58,790 bases of DNA from Providencia sneebia DSM 19967 (GCF_000314895.2 NZ_CM001773.1:3303989-3362778), one strand, 5' to 3'. Shown: positions 9,936 through 20,368, counted from the first letter of the stretch. Notes: generated by a model not told the origin, from the letters alone. Numbers and translations are program-made.

Positions 9936-10472
9936 CTATTCTTCAAGCAAAGTCACATGTCCAATATAAGGCAAGTGACGATATTGCTGAGCATAATCAA
10001 TACCATACCCAACAACAAATTTATCTTCTATTGAATAACCAACCCACTCAACTGGCACTTCAACTTCACGACGAGATGGCTTATCAAGCAGTGTACAGAT
10101 AGCGACGGATTTTGGTCCGCGTAGTTCAAAAATCTCACGAACTTTATTCAGTGTATTTCCTGAATCGATAATATCTTCAACGATAAGAACGTGTTTACCG
10201 CGAATATCTTCATCTAAATCTTTGACAATTTTAACATCACGGCTTGAATTCATCGCATTGCCATAGCTTGAAACTGTCATAAAATCGACTTCATGAGGCA
10301 CTTCAATTTTACGGCACAGGTCTGCCATAAAGATAAAAGAACCTTTTAACAATCCCACTAAAACTAGCTCACCATCAATATTTTTATAATGTGCGCTAAT
10401 TTTCTCAGCTAGCTCGCTCACTCGCTGACTTAGCTCTTCTTCAGAGATCATCACTTCAAGAGTATGTTTCAA
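9936..10472 (-). CDS. hpt: Hypoxanthine phosphoribosyltransferase
   Basis: Purine salvage enzyme that transfers phosphoribose from PRPP to hypoxanthine (and more weakly guanine), giving IMP. The 178-residue length is standard. The PRPP-binding motif [14 protein letters not shown] is near residues 95-108, the flexible-loop region MTVSSYGNA near 65, and the purine-binding end [17 protein letters not shown] near 143. The start [14 protein letters not shown] is the conserved enterobacterial one. It is a single gene between can and cueO. Confidence 0.97.
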   Translation of the reverse strand: MKHTLEVMISEEELSQRVSELAEKISAHYKNIDGELVLVGLLKGSFIFMADLCRKIEVPHEVDFMTVSSYGNAMNSSRDVKIVKDLDEDIRGKHVLIVEDIIDSGNTLNKVREIFELRGPKSVAICTLLDKPSRREVEVPVEWVGYSIEDKFVVGYGIDYAQQYRHLPYIGHVTLLEE

Positions 10473-10755
10473 TTTCCCAATACCTATTTGTTTAAAAACC
10501 TAAAAATCATCTTATTCTACATATGAAATCATCATCTTTGTTTGATTGCCATTAAAGAGCAAAAATTCAACATAATGAAGACATAGGAAACGCGATAATA
10601 AAATATGCGGGCAAGTATAACAGAACTCATCATTTGACGTAAAAGAGGATTGACTGACTTATTGTGAATTTTGTTGAAAGTTAACAAATATCCATATTTA
10701 TAAGAGATACCATTGAAAAATAACAGTAATTTATTGATAATATTAATTGATTAAT

Positions 10756-10842
10756 ATGAGTAGTAACAATAAAAACGGTAATAAACAAGCACTGCCTCTA
10801 AAGATTGTTATTCTTACTACCATGATTTTAATTATTTTTTAA
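10756..10842 (+). CDS. Possible 28-residue membrane peptide
   Basis: A short frame in the 415-base hpt-cueO gap encodes a polar start (MSSNNKNGNKQALPLK) followed by a hydrophobic tail IVILTTMILIIF, the layout of a single-span small membrane protein. There is no clear Shine-Dalgarno sequence. I do not recognise it and it may be chance in AT-rich DNA. The rest of the 10473-10888 gap shows nothing clear. Confidence 0.25.
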   Translation: MSSNNKNGNKQALPLKIVILTTMILIIF

Positions 10843-10888
10843 ACCATCGAATTCACAACGAGACAGTGCAATACCTACCAATATTGAA

Positions 10889-12502
10889 TTAACTGACCGA
10901 AAATCCCATCATCATTCCGGTATCTTCATGCTCTAATAAATGGCAATGCGCCATATAGGGATGCTGATTTGTGGCGGGATGTTTGAATTCCACCAATATC
11001 TCGCTGACTTGGCCTTCAACTTTAACAATATCTTTCCAGCCTTGTCTGTGTGGTTCAACCGCTCTGCCATTTTCTTTCAAAATTCTAAAACGTGTACCAT
11101 GCACATGGAAAGGATGTAGCATCATGTCGCCTCGTCCAGAAACAACCCATAATTCTTGACGATTCATTGGTGCATCAAATGCAGCTTCTGTCATAGAAAA
11201 AGCTTGGCCATTAATTGTATTCGCATTATGTAGATCAAACTCCCCACCATTCATGCCGCAATGGTTCCCATTAGCACGATTTCCCATTCTATGCCCCATC
11301 ATTTCCCTATTGTCACCATTATGCATCATTGGACCATTCATCATGTTGCCATGGTGCATCATACCGCCCATAGCTTGGTCACCGTAACGTTCTCGTAACA
11401 GCATCATCCCTTCCATATCTAATCGCATATCCATCATAAGATGGAAACGACGGCGAGTAAGACCCGTTAAAGAAGGAATTGCAGGCATCGTTGATAATAC
11501 TGAAGGCAATTTACCTTCTCCCGCACTCATCATTGTTTCAACATGTAATACAGGAAGAGGCTGGTCAAATGGGGTAATCGTCATACCTATCTGATTGACA
11601 GGCAAAGTCACTAAATCAAATGGCTGACCATCAGATGCATCAATTAAGACTTCAAAACGTTCTCCCATTAAAATAGGAAGTTCTGTTACAGCAATAGGCT
11701 CAGCTAACAATCCGCCATCACTTGCCACAACATACATTTTTCGTCCATCACTGGTTGAAATATTTAAGCTTCGAGCATTGCATCCATTCAGTAATCTAAA
11801 ACGTAACCAACCTTTAGGTGCAACATGTTTTGGAAGTACGGCACCATTAGTTAGCATGATGTCGCCAAACCAACCAATCGCAGCACTCATAATATCGAGT
11901 TGATAATCAATTTGCCCATCATCTTTCAAACGTTTGTCTTGTAAAATAACTGGAATGTCATCAACACCCCAAACATTTGGTAGGCCATGTTTATCACTGT
12001 CATCATCTTTGATGAGAACTAGCCCCGCAAGCCCCATGGCAACCTGATAACCCGTTTTACCGTGAGTGTGTGGATGGAACCAACAAGTTGCCTCATCCTG
12101 CTCCACAGTAAAATTGACTTTTCGGCTATCTCCCGGACGAATAATAGCCTGAGGGCCTCCATCTTCTTCACCTGAAATTTCCAACCCGTGCCAGTGCACT
12201 GTTGTCTCTTCTGGTAGATGGTTAACAATATCAATATTAACCTGTTGACCATTTTTCAAACTCAATGCAGGTCCTAACAGATCACCATTATAACCCCACG
12301 TGATCGTTTTTTTTCCCGGAATAAATTGCGAACTGCCTTCTTTTATGGCAATTTTGATATTGCCTTGAGCATCTGGCTCAAGTAAAGGTGGGATGGCTAA
12401 AGTTGGATAATTACCCGCAGCTATTGCTATTCTGCTCCAAAGAGGTAATGTACTGGCAGTGCATGCAATGGCACTTAATTTAATGAAATCACGGCGTAAC
12501 AT
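10889..12502 (-). CDS. cueO: Multicopper oxidase CueO (periplasmic copper efflux oxidase)
   Basis: Oxidises cuprous copper and some phenols in the periplasm, protecting against copper. A start at 12502 is preferred: it gives a twin-arginine signal [13 protein letters not shown] and AAAAGG lies upstream, whereas the frame open to 12556 puts 18 extra residues before the Tat motif. The product has about 537 residues. Copper ligands are visible: HWHGLE and WFHPHTHG (N-terminal cupredoxin domain), HPFHVHGT, and the type 1 site [14 protein letters not shown] methionine/histidine-rich insert (around [12 protein letters not shown]) typical of CueO covers the substrate copper site. A CueR-like promoter is present upstream. 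Confidence 0.96.
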   Translation of the reverse strand: MLRRDFIKLSAIACTASTLPLWSRIAIAAGNYPTLAIPPLLEPDAQGNIKIAIKEGSSQFIPGKKTITWGYNGDLLGPALSLKNGQQVNIDIVNHLPEETTVHWHGLEISGEEDGGPQAIIRPGDSRKVNFTVEQDEATCWFHPHTHGKTGYQVAMGLAGLVLIKDDDSDKHGLPNVWGVDDIPVILQDKRLKDDGQIDYQLDIMSAAIGWFGDIMLTNGAVLPKHVAPKGWLRFRLLNGCNARSLNISTSDGRKMYVVASDGGLLAEPIAVTELPILMGERFEVLIDASDGQPFDLVTLPVNQIGMTITPFDQPLPVLHVETMMSAGEGKLPSVLSTMPAIPSLTGLTRRRFHLMMDMRLDMEGMMLLRERYGDQAMGGMMHHGNMMNGPMMHNGDNREMMGHRMGNRANGNHCGMNGGEFDLHNANTINGQAFSMTEAAFDAPMNRQELWVVSGRGDMMLHPFHVHGTRFRILKENGRAVEPHRQGWKDIVKVEGQVSEILVEFKHPATNQHPYMAHCHLLEHEDTGMMMGFSVS

Positions 12503-12676
12503 TGATTCTTTTCCTTTTATCATCAAATCAATATACTCATCGACGTGTTCAAACAATTATTAGCTAATCTGTCTCACTGTAAAGCACAGTATGTACTTAT
12601 GAATCACTTTAATTGACAATTAAATAATGAAAGTGATTAATCGCTTCCACACCTGTCGATGATCTTTTGTCATTAA

Positions 12677-12707
12677 ATGATAAAGCTTCCCCCTACAGGA
12701 AGGTCAA
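12677..12707 (-). promoter_or_regulatory. CueR-type (MerR family) promoter of cueO
   Basis: On the minus strand TTGACC (-35, 12707-12702) and TATCAT (-10, 12682-12677) are separated by exactly 19 bases, the overlong spacer typical of MerR-family promoters. The spacer region holds the dyad ACCTTCC-N6-GGAAGCT, close to the known CueR box of copA and cueO. It should drive copper-induced cueO. Confidence 0.85.
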
Positions 12708-12821
12708 GTAACCATGCTTTAATTATGGATATATAATATAGCTTTAAGAAAAAATATACTTGACTAACAATTCTATTGTTATGTTAACGTTACTTGACAT
12801 GAAAAACAGATAGAATACTGA

Positions 12822-13169
12822 ATGCGCAAATTTACCTTAATTTTTTACATCATTACTTTGCTAGGTGTGACTCACTCAGCCAGAGCGCTAAGTTCTAGTG
12901 AAGCAGAAGATCTCGCTGATTTAACAGCGGTTTTTATTTATTTAAAATATGATTGTGGCTATTCACAAATCCCTGATCGCGAAATTGAACGAGCAATTAT
13001 TTACTTTGCTCGCAGTAATAAATGGGATTTGAATGACTATGATTCGAAAAAAATGACACAACTCAACAATGAAAGTTATCGTGATTTGAAATCCATTCCG
13101 CTACCACAAGATTTTAAATGTCAGTCATTAGCTCGTGATTCATTAGGTTTGTTTGCTTACGTTAAGTAG
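12822..13169 (+). CDS. yacC: YacC family secreted protein
   Basis: A 115-residue protein with a cleavable signal peptide (ends near SARA-LSSSEAED). Sequence and length match E. coli YacC, which also lies next to cueO; conserved stretches are SEAEDLADLTAVFIYLK and the C-terminal SLARDSLGLFAYVK. Two cysteines (in KYDCGY and DFKCQS) could form a periplasmic disulfide. The function is not known. It diverges from cueO, so their promoters share the 12557-12821 region. No speE homologue is seen nearby, unlike E. coli. Confidence 0.88.
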   Translation: MRKFTLIFYIITLLGVTHSARALSSSEAEDLADLTAVFIYLKYDCGYSQIPDREIERAIIYFARSNKWDLNDYDSKKMTQLNNESYRDLKSIPLPQDFKCQSLARDSLGLFAYVK

Positions 13170-13205
13170 CTACTGATAACCGCTTTTTAGCCATTTATTG
13201 AGTTG

Positions 13206-13239
13206 AAAGCTGTTTGGTTTTTAATAACTAAACAGCTTT
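13206..13239 (+). terminator. Terminator between yacC and the AbrB-like gene
   Basis: AAAGCTGTTT (13206-13215) pairs with AAACAGCTTT (13230-13239); inner GGTT/AACT pairing extends the stem. It sits between convergent genes. The following T tract is weak. Confidence 0.7.
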
Positions 13240-13263
13240 ATTCACCTATTCACAACAGCACAT

Positions 13264-14301
13264 CTAGTGTGAACGCTTTTCTCGTCTTTCTTGCCAAAAC
13301 ATCACAACCGATGGGATAGTTTGGATAATAACCATTCTAATAATATGGTTCGACATCACAAATCCCGCATCTAAATTCATGGTAATAGCGGCAAATGTCA
13401 TCGCTTCCATGCTGCCTGGCGCCCAAGCTAATAATAAAACTTGCATAGGATAACCCGTAATCCAAGCCGCAAAAAGGGTAATGAGTAACGTCAGAAAGAT
13501 ATTGATGATAACGACTTGTGCAGATGAATAGATATTTTTAATCAATGATGTCATCGGAAAAACAACAAAATGGTTACCGATGTTCATTCCTATTAGCACC
13601 ATACTAAGTTCCGTTATCATAATCGGAAAGTTTATCGGTACATTAACCCAACCTTGAATTAAAGAGGCTGATGCCAAAGATGTCAGCATAAAGGGTGCGG
13701 GTACATGCAGTTTTTGTAGGATCAGACCTAAAACTAGCCCCACTAATACAATAATACTTAGCCAAGCTGTTGCCTCTAATGTTAAGGAAGGCAATTCAAT
13801 CATAGGTTGCGGATCACCGCTACTTCCAACAACTATTCCCGCTAATAAGATAAGGATAATCAAACGAATAGTATGCGAAATGACAATTTTTTGTGGCGGA
13901 GTATTGGTGTGATCCATTAATGCCAATATGGCAGCCATTGCACCGGGAACAGAACCAAGCATTGCTTCTTGCTTTGTCCAACCTACTTTTCGATGAAACC
14001 AAAAATAACTAAATGAAAATTGGACAGCTAGACAGATAACTAGCATCACTAACAATAAAAAAAGGTTCTCTGCTTGCAGTGAAACCTGATTAAACATTAA
14101 TCCGACAGATGTCCCTAAAGAGAGCTGAACAAATGTGAGTGTATATTTAGGAATCGCGAATTGAATGCCAAAACGATGGAAAATGATAATAGCAAGAATA
14201 GGACCAAACATTAGTGCAAGTGGTATACCTAAGTAGGTTAAGGAGCCACCAATTAAGGCGCAAATAGCAATACCTAATCCCATCTTCAACAATCTTATCA
14301 T
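13264..14301 (-). CDS. AbrB/YbgN-like family membrane protein
   Basis: A 345-residue polytopic inner-membrane protein of the family annotated as AbrB or ammonia monooxygenase-like. About nine to ten hydrophobic segments are visible and there is an internal repeat: LGIPLALMFGPILAIII near residue 25 and LHVPAPFMLTSLASASLIQG near 195, each followed by similar segments, with GSVPGAMAAILALM and WAPGSMEAMTFAAITM as the matching conserved loops. E. coli AbrB has been linked to aidB regulation, but a transport role is as likely. It is a single gene. The 308-base gap upstream (14302-14610) shows nothing I can call. Confidence 0.8.
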   Translation of the reverse strand: MIRLLKMGLGIAICALIGGSLTYLGIPLALMFGPILAIIIFHRFGIQFAIPKYTLTFVQLSLGTSVGLMFNQVSLQAENLFLLLVMLVICLAVQFSFSYFWFHRKVGWTKQEAMLGSVPGAMAAILALMDHTNTPPQKIVISHTIRLIILILLAGIVVGSSGDPQPMIELPSLTLEATAWLSIIVLVGLVLGLILQKLHVPAPFMLTSLASASLIQGWVNVPINFPIMITELSMVLIGMNIGNHFVVFPMTSLIKNIYSSAQVVIINIFLTLLITLFAAWITGYPMQVLLLAWAPGSMEAMTFAAITMNLDAGFVMSNHIIRMVIIQTIPSVVMFWQERREKRSH

Positions 14302-14610
14302 TGTTAAACCCTACTATTACGCAAATATACCAAGCGCTTAAATCATGGTTTATCCGAGGTTGCTAATGACCCTTTAAGTCAACTTATGTTTATCTACATA
14401 TTTACATGATGTATTAAACAACAACCTCGGCCCATTTCACTATATGGATTTTATCATATAATTGCCATAGTAATTATTTCGCTATGTCTTATTTTTATTG
14501 ATTTATTCAGCTGCTGTCATTTAAATTAGCGAGACACAAAATCTTGCAAATAATACTGTGGAAAGCCATCTATCTATATCAATTCAATATTGATTAAATG
14601 ATTAATTCTA

Positions 14611-15243
14611 CTATTTTAATTGTGATTCTTTATCTGCAATAGCTTGGTTAATAACAGCTTTTGCCATCCATTTAGCCATTTTTATGACTTCATCATCTTC
14701 TTGTTTCCAAATATCTTTTAAGACGACAAATATTTCTGAACCATAAATGACAGAGAAGGCTTTGATCACTTTATCAATCAATTCTTGCGGAAACTCACCT
14801 TTCATTGGCTCCGTCACCATCGCCAAAATATCCTTACGATTTCCCCGCTCAAGACGTTTTTCTGTCTGTTCTTGTGGTGATGCTCGCCCTTTAGCCCATT
14901 GCTGTAAGGAAATTTGTAATGCTGCCCTAAGAGCGCCTTCATGCTCAAACATGCGAGGTAAAGCAAAAGTCAGTAATTCATCAATCCGTTCTTCTGTTTT
15001 TTCACTGCTTGGTTTCCAAGTTAAAATAGGTCCAAGACTTGCGTTAACGATGGCAGCAATCAGGTCACTTTGTGTCGGGAAATAGCGATAAGCAGTGGCT
15101 CTTGAGACGCCAGCTTCGATGGCTAATTCAGAAACAGAAGGGATATCCCCTTTTTCAAATAACATTAATGCAGTATTGATCAACAAATTATAAGTCCGCT
15201 TTCGTGTCCCTGTATATTCATGACTTGAATTAATTAATGTCAT
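14611..15243 (-). CDS. TetR family transcriptional regulator
   Basis: A 210-residue DNA-binding protein. The N-terminal helix-turn-helix is clear: LAIEAGVSRATAYRYFPTQSDLIAAIV at about residues 41-67 (continuous with the TetR_N pattern). The C-terminal ligand domain is unlike any I recognise. It is divergent from the UPF0261 operon, and two operator-like palindromes lie in the shared 368-base promoter region, so it probably represses that operon and perhaps itself. The inducer is unknown. Confidence 0.88.
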   Translation of the reverse strand: MTLINSSHEYTGTRKRTYNLLINTALMLFEKGDIPSVSELAIEAGVSRATAYRYFPTQSDLIAAIVNASLGPILTWKPSSEKTEERIDELLTFALPRMFEHEGALRAALQISLQQWAKGRASPQEQTEKRLERGNRKDILAMVTEPMKGEFPQELIDKVIKAFSVIYGSEIFVVLKDIWKQEDDEVIKMAKWMAKAVINQAIADKESQLK

Positions 15244-15522
15244 TTATTCCTCCTCCGTCAACATATTCATCTCTCTTATTTAAACCATTCTTATAATAAA
15301 TTACACATAATATTTTATAACTAAACAAAGTACATAAATTGTTAGTAATGATACTGAATTCAGCTCACTTCCTTTTATCCTAAATCATTTTTAATTGACT
15401 TAAATAGTTTTCAAAAAAAATCATCTTTTATAAAAAAAAATGAATGACAAAGAAATAAATAATTATTATTTATCATAAAGATACAAAAATTCATCATAAA
15501 AGAAATTTATTCAGATTAAAAA

Positions 15523-15572
15523 TGAGACATTAGTCTCAATCACTAACAAACCAAAATGATACTATAGTCTCA
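15523..15572. promoter_or_regulatory. Two operator-like palindromes for the TetR regulator
   Basis: TGAGACATTAGTCTCA (15523-15538) is a perfect 6-4-6 palindrome, and TGATACTATAGTCTCA (15557-15572) is the same site with one arm mismatch, 34 bases further on. Both lie just upstream of the plus-strand operon, between divergent genes, the usual place for TetR-family operators. Confidence 0.7.
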
Positions 15573-15612
15573 TTAAGATGATAAACATCGAACCACATGT
15601 AAGGATTTTCCT

Positions 15613-16836
15613 ATGAGACAAGATCCGGGATATATCTACATTGCAACAACATTAGATACGAAAAGTGATGAACTATTCTATGTAAGCGACCTCATTAAAA
15701 AAGCAGGATTAGCAGTACGTACTGTTGATCTAACGACTCGCCCAACCCAGCTTAGCAAAACCGCGGATATTAGTGCGCAAGCTGTTGCTGAATATCATCC
15801 AGAAGGTGCTAAAGCTGTTTTTTGTGGTGATAGAGGAAAAGCCATTGAAGCAATGGCTCAAGCGTTTAGTCTTTTCCTACAAGCACAAACCGATGTTGCC
15901 GCTATTCTAGGTTTAGGTGGCTCAGGTGGAACGGCACTTATCACACCAGCAATGCAATCTTTACCTGTAGGGATCCCAAAGTTGATGGTTTCCACAATGG
16001 CTTCAGGCGATATCTCAGGTTATATCGGGGCAAGCGACATCTCAATGATGTATTCAGTCACTGATGTTTCTGGGCTTAATATTATTTCTCGTAAAGTACT
16101 CAGAAACGCAGCAAATCAAATTGCAGGTTCAGTCTATTTTCAACAAGAAGATGATGATGTTATTGAAGTAAAGCCCGCAATTGCATTGACCATGTTTGGC
16201 GTGACAACACCTTGTGTTCAACAACTGACTAAACAACTTGAACCTGAATATGACTGCTTAGTTTTCCATGCCACAGGTAGTGGCGGCAAAGCGATGGAAA
16301 AATTAATTGATAGCCAACTTTTACATTCCGTCTTAGATATTACGACAACTGAAGTCTGTGACTACCTTTTTGGCGGTGTCCTCGCTTGTGATGAAGATCG
16401 TTTTGGTGCAATAGCCCGAACTAAAACTCCTTGTATCTTGTCATGTGGCGCTCTTGATATGGTCAATTTTGGTCGGCCATCAAGTATTCCAGAACAATAC
16501 CAAGACCGCTTGTTCTATCACCACAATGCTCAAGTGACTTTAATGCGGACGACAAAAGAAGAAAATGCGCAAATGGGGCGTTGGATAGCGGATAAGCTTA
16601 ATCGTTGTGAAGGTAAAATGAGTTTTATTATTCCAACTGCTGGCTTTTCAGCATTAGATATTGAAGGCGCACCATTTTGGGATCCTCAAGCAGACCAAGC
16701 TTTTATCAATGCATTAACCGAAAATCTTATAACAACAGAAAACCGCAAACTTATTTTGAGCGCTTATCATATTAACTCACCTGAGTTTTGCGAACAGGTT
16801 ATTCAATTACACCAGGAACTTTTGAACAGCAAATAA
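15613..16836 (+). CDS. UPF0261 (Tm-1-like ATP-binding) family protein
   Basis: A 407-residue cytoplasmic protein of the UPF0261 family, similar to the N-terminal ATP-binding half of the tomato Tm-1 protein. The opening [14 protein letters not shown] and the glycine-rich loop [13 protein letters not shown] near residue 95 match a Rossmann-like nucleotide-binding fold; [14 protein letters not shown] near 218 is a second conserved loop. The reaction is unknown. The next gene starts ten bases after its stop and encodes the TIM-barrel partner that in Tm-1 is fused to it. A TetR gene diverges upstream. Confidence 0.85.
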   Translation: MRQDPGYIYIATTLDTKSDELFYVSDLIKKAGLAVRTVDLTTRPTQLSKTADISAQAVAEYHPEGAKAVFCGDRGKAIEAMAQAFSLFLQAQTDVAAILGLGGSGGTALITPAMQSLPVGIPKLMVSTMASGDISGYIGASDISMMYSVTDVSGLNIISRKVLRNAANQIAGSVYFQQEDDDVIEVKPAIALTMFGVTTPCVQQLTKQLEPEYDCLVFHATGSGGKAMEKLIDSQLLHSVLDITTTEVCDYLFGGVLACDEDRFGAIARTKTPCILSCGALDMVNFGRPSSIPEQYQDRLFYHHNAQVTLMRTTKEENAQMGRWIADKLNRCEGKMSFIIPTAGFSALDIEGAPFWDPQADQAFINALTENLITTENRKLILSAYHINSPEFCEQVIQLHQELLNSK

Positions 16837-16846
16837 GGGTTTATTC

Positions 16847-17674
16847 ATGAAACATAATCGCGAAAATCTACTTAAAAACTTTAGAGATATGATTGCACGC
16901 GGCGAACCAATTATTGGCGGCGGTGCAGGTACAGGGCTATCAGCAAAATGTGAAGAAGCGGGAGGAATAGACCTTATTGTTATTTATAATTCAGGTCGTT
17001 ATCGTATGGCGGGTCGCGGCTCGCTTGCAGGCCTCTTAGCTTATGGCAATGCAAATGAAATCGTGATGGATATGGCGAAAGAAGTACTACCCGTTGTTAA
17101 ACACACCCCTGTTCTCGCTGGCGTAAATGGCACTGACCCATTCTGCCAATTTGATCAATTTCTTGATGAAATTAAATCAATCGGATTTGCTGGTGTACAA
17201 AATTTCCCAACAGTTGGCTTAATTGACGGTAACTTTAGAGCTAATTTAGAAGAAACTGGCATGGGTTACGCACTGGAAGTCGACATGATCCGTTTAGCTC
17301 ATGAAAAAGGCCTATTAACCACGCCTTATGTATTCAGCCGTGAAGATGCTATTGCAATGGCTGAAGCAGGTGCCGATATCATTGTGCCACATATGGGATT
17401 AACAACAGGCGGGAATATTGGCGCTGAAACGGCATTAACATTAAAAGATTGCGTTCCGTTAATTAATGATTGGGCAAAAGCCGCTAAGTCAGTCCGTGAT
17501 GATGTAATTGTCTTATGTCATGGTGGCCCAATCGCAACACCTGAAGATGCTGAATTTATTTTAGCAAACTGCCCTGATTGTCATGGCTTCTATGGCGCAA
17601 GTTCCATGGAGCGATTACCAACTGAAGTGGCTTTAACTGCAACAACTGCTAAATTTAAATCAATTACTCGTTAA
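16847..17674 (+). CDS. PEP hydrolase/TIM-barrel family protein (partner of UPF0261)
   Basis: A 275-residue TIM-barrel protein of the family labelled phosphoenolpyruvate hydrolase-like. Barrel-strand motifs include [14 protein letters not shown] near residue 21, [18 protein letters not shown] near 42, [16 protein letters not shown] near 116, [14 protein letters not shown] near 175, and the C-terminal [12 protein letters not shown]. The true substrate is not known; the family name rests on remote similarity to PEP mutase enzymes. It is in an evident two-gene operon with the UPF0261 gene and is followed by a strong terminator. Confidence 0.82.
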   Translation: MKHNRENLLKNFRDMIARGEPIIGGGAGTGLSAKCEEAGGIDLIVIYNSGRYRMAGRGSLAGLLAYGNANEIVMDMAKEVLPVVKHTPVLAGVNGTDPFCQFDQFLDEIKSIGFAGVQNFPTVGLIDGNFRANLEETGMGYALEVDMIRLAHEKGLLTTPYVFSREDAIAMAEAGADIIVPHMGLTTGGNIGAETALTLKDCVPLINDWAKAAKSVRDDVIVLCHGGPIATPEDAEFILANCPDCHGFYGASSMERLPTEVALTATTAKFKSITR

Positions 17675-17701
17675 TCATTTTATGGCTTTGCCAACACCAG
17701 G

Positions 17702-17727
17702 GCGCTTACTTAAGTAAGCGCTTTTTT
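17702..17727 (+). terminator. Terminator after the UPF0261 operon
   Basis: GCGCTTAC (17702-17709) and GTAAGCGC (17714-17721) form a perfect GC-rich hairpin with a TTAA loop followed by six T residues. A separate 20-base perfect palindrome, TTTCTATTCATGAATAGAAA, lies at 17742-17761, just past the convergent ddh gene. Confidence 0.92.
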
Positions 17728-17778
17728 ATTGCCTTAGTTTCTTTCTATTCATGAATAGAAAATATCTCATGCCATCAA

Positions 17779-18675
17779 TTAAACTAATTTAGCAATCAAT
17801 TTATCGAGGTCACCTTGTAAAAAATGCACGGGTGGGATTTCAATTACCGTGAAAGCCCCCGCGGCCTGCTTCATTGTGGCGCGTGCAGCTGATACCATAA
17901 ATTGTGAAGTCAATGCAGGATTATTAATACGCATTGAATATTCAAAGAGTTGATTATGTGTGGCACCAGAAACACCTTTATGTGTCATGTGTACACCATG
18001 ACCTACATCTTTCAGCGCATCAATACTATCAACTTGGCGAATATGTGTTTCATCTGAAGAAAAATACTTATCTGCTTTGATAACGCGTGAAACCTCAGCA
18101 AAATCAGCCTGTTTTTCTAATTCAACATACACCATACGGCGATGAACGCCGGTACCTAATGGAATAGTGACTGATAAAGCATCTCTGACGCCTTCAACAG
18201 CTTTAGCCGCAACACTGTGCCCCATGCTCATACCGGGCCCAAAGTTAGTGTATGTCACCCCTTTTGGTGCCATTGCCAACATCAACGTTCTCATAATGGA
18301 ATCAGAGCCTGGATCCCAACCGGCCGAGACAATTGCAACGCTATCATGTGCTTTTGCCACTTTATCTAATCGATTTTTAAGCGCTACAATATCAGAATGA
18401 ACATCAAAACTATCCACTGTGTTAATGCCAAGGCTTAAAATATTTTCAGCTAATTCTCCAATGGCGCGAGTGGGTGAACATAGCAATGCGACATCGACTT
18501 TTCCTAGTTTTTCAATCTGATCAACAACGGAATAACCCGCCAGCTCAGCTGGAATATCTTGGATATTACGACGAACAACACCAACTAACTCAAAATCTTC
18601 TGCGGCTTGCACAGCTTCAAGAGCATAGCGGCCAATATTTCCGTAGCCGACTATTGCGACTTTAATCTTTGTCAT
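17779..18675 (-). CDS. ddh: meso-Diaminopimelate D-dehydrogenase
   Basis: NADP-dependent enzyme interconverting meso-diaminopimelate and tetrahydrodipicolinate plus ammonia, a one-step branch of lysine and cell-wall synthesis. The start at 18675 (MTKIKVAIVGYGNIGRYA) is chosen because GGAG precedes it by seven bases and places the Rossmann motif GYGNIG at the N-terminus; the frame is open to 18696. The ~298-residue product has LCSPTRAIGE, SFDVHSDI and VSAGWDPGSDSIMRT, hallmarks of the family. Most enterobacteria lack this gene, but Proteus relatives have it. It is a single gene convergent with the UPF0261 operon. Confidence 0.9.
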   Translation of the reverse strand: MTKIKVAIVGYGNIGRYALEAVQAAEDFELVGVVRRNIQDIPAELAGYSVVDQIEKLGKVDVALLCSPTRAIGELAENILSLGINTVDSFDVHSDIVALKNRLDKVAKAHDSVAIVSAGWDPGSDSIMRTLMLAMAPKGVTYTNFGPGMSMGHSVAAKAVEGVRDALSVTIPLGTGVHRRMVYVELEKQADFAEVSRVIKADKYFSSDETHIRQVDSIDALKDVGHGVHMTHKGVSGATHNQLFEYSMRINNPALTSQFMVSAARATMKQAAGAFTVIEIPPVHFLQGDLDKLIAKLV

Positions 18676-18898
18676 TTTATCTCCGTTAGGACTCAAATTA
18701 TCATTTTTAGATGATGATAATCGCTACTTTATATCTAAATAAGTTAGCAGGATCAGACTCATTAGACAAAAGATTCATTTTCCACAATTTAAGTCATATT
18801 CGCCTCTATCAAGGATAACCAAATCAAGGTAGAATCTGACTCGTTTTTTCTTTATCCCTCTTTGATAATGTCAGTTACCTAAAAGTGGTCGAAACCTC

Positions 18899-18958
18899 TC
18901 CTGATAAATAATTTATTATTTAATAATCAGGCGATTGATTGATGCGTGCTATCAATCA
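18899..18958 (+). promoter_or_regulatory. Two hairpins in the leader of the MATE gene
   Basis: An imperfect stem closed by CCTGAT...ATCAGG (about 18900-18931) is followed at once by GATTGAT...ATCAATC (about 18934-18958). They lie 50-110 bases before the start of the MATE gene and could be a structured leader or protein-binding sites. They match no riboswitch class that I recognise. Nothing else stands out in 18676-19010. Confidence 0.3.
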
Positions 18959-19010
18959 CCACTCGAAGTATAGCGGGAAGTTTTCTATTATTTTATTTTG
19001 AAGGTTCTTC

Positions 19011-20357
19011 ATGCCCCAATCCAATGTCACTGAGAGATCACTTTTCTCGCTCAGTTGGCCAATATTTATTGATATTTTTCTTCATTTGGCCACCTTACTG
19101 ATTAACACCTACATGGTCAGCCATGTTTCAACTGCTTATCTCGCAGCAATGGGCGTGGGTAATCAGGTTTTTGACCTATTTATTACCATATTTAGTTTTA
19201 TAAGTGTGGGTTGTAGTGTTGTTATCGCTCAATATATTGGTGCTGGCCGCCGCGAAAAAGCGAATCAGGCGATCCATATATCGATTGCCTTTAACTTTTT
19301 ACTTGGTTTTTCCAGTGCCCTGATTACCCTATTTTTGGGTTACAAAATCCTTAGCGTTATGAATACACCATCTCATCTCATGGAAGATGGTTATGCATAT
19401 TTACACATCTTAGGGATTTGTTTAATTCCAGAAGCGATTTCAATCATTCTCGCAGCCTGCTTGCGCGTTTATGGCAAAACCCAACCAGCAATGTGGGTCA
19501 CCTTTATTGCCAATATTATTACTGTTATCGGTAATATGATTGTTTTATACGGCTTTTTTGGTTTACCTCAATATGGATTGGAAGGCGTTGCATGGTCAAC
19601 AGTGGTTGGCCGTGTTGTTGCCGTTATCTTACTTTCTTGCTTACTATTTTATGGTTTAAGAATTAAATTTGTTCCACTTATGCTCGTTCGCTGGTCACGA
19701 AATATGCTCAGTAAAATTTTGCATATAGGATTACCTTCTGCGGGTGAAAACTTAGTGTGGATCTTACATTTTATGACCGCATCAGCCTTTATTGGTTTGA
19801 TGGGGGAAACCGCACTTGCCGCACAAACACTTTATTTCCAACTATCACTGTTCATTATGCTATTTGGCATTTCTATCAGTATCGGAAATGAAATAATGGT
19901 GGGTCATCTCGTTGGTGCAAAACGCTTTGAAGATGCTTATCGACGCGGCATAAAAAGTCTCAAAATGGGCTTTTATTTCACGATTGTTATTGTCTTTTTC
20001 TTCTGGTTATTCCGTAATCCAATTATTGATAACTTAACGGAAGATCAAGGTATTATTCATTTATTACTGCCCTTGTTCCTACTTTCTGTTTTCTTAGAGC
20101 CCGGACGTACATTGAATATTGTGATGGTCAATGCGCTTAGAGCTTCAGGTGATGCACGTTTTCCTCTTTGTACCGCAATTATCTTTATGTGGGGTGTTGC
20201 TATCCCATTAGGTTATTTCTTGGGTATCAAAATGGAAATGGGCTTATTGGGAATTTGGATTGGCTTTTTTGCAGATGAATGGCTACGAGGCCTAACAAAT
20301 GCTTGGCGCTGGCGTTCACGTAAATGGCAATCAAAAAGGCTTGATCTCGAAAGTTAG
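19011..20357 (+). CDS. MATE family efflux transporter
   Basis: A 448-residue inner-membrane protein with twelve predicted helices in two related halves, the layout of multidrug and toxin extrusion (MATE) antiporters, which expel drugs or metabolites using sodium or protons. The MATE-type pattern AYLAAMGVGNQVFD near residue 43 and its second-half equivalent GETALAAQTLYFQLSLF near 265 are visible. A GAAGG ribosome-binding site lies six bases before the ATG. It is a single gene with a possible structured leader. The substrate cannot be told from sequence. Confidence 0.92.
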   Translation: MPQSNVTERSLFSLSWPIFIDIFLHLATLLINTYMVSHVSTAYLAAMGVGNQVFDLFITIFSFISVGCSVVIAQYIGAGRREKANQAIHISIAFNFLLGFSSALITLFLGYKILSVMNTPSHLMEDGYAYLHILGICLIPEAISIILAACLRVYGKTQPAMWVTFIANIITVIGNMIVLYGFFGLPQYGLEGVAWSTVVGRVVAVILLSCLLFYGLRIKFVPLMLVRWSRNMLSKILHIGLPSAGENLVWILHFMTASAFIGLMGETALAAQTLYFQLSLFIMLFGISISIGNEIMVGHLVGAKRFEDAYRRGIKSLKMGFYFTIVIVFFFWLFRNPIIDNLTEDQGIIHLLLPLFLLSVFLEPGRTLNIVMVNALRASGDARFPLCTAIIFMWGVAIPLGYFLGIKMEMGLLGIWIGFFADEWLRGLTNAWRWRSRKWQSKRLDLES

Positions 20358-20368
20358 TGTTCAAAATG

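Noticed and set aside
12019..12252. 77-residue frame on the minus strand inside cueO
   Set aside because: It overlaps conserved copper-site codons of cueO in another frame; a shadow.
18899..18958. Known riboswitch upstream of the MATE gene
   Set aside because: Hairpins exist, but none of the conserved cores that I know (for example the yybP-ykoY or guanidine classes) is recognisable.
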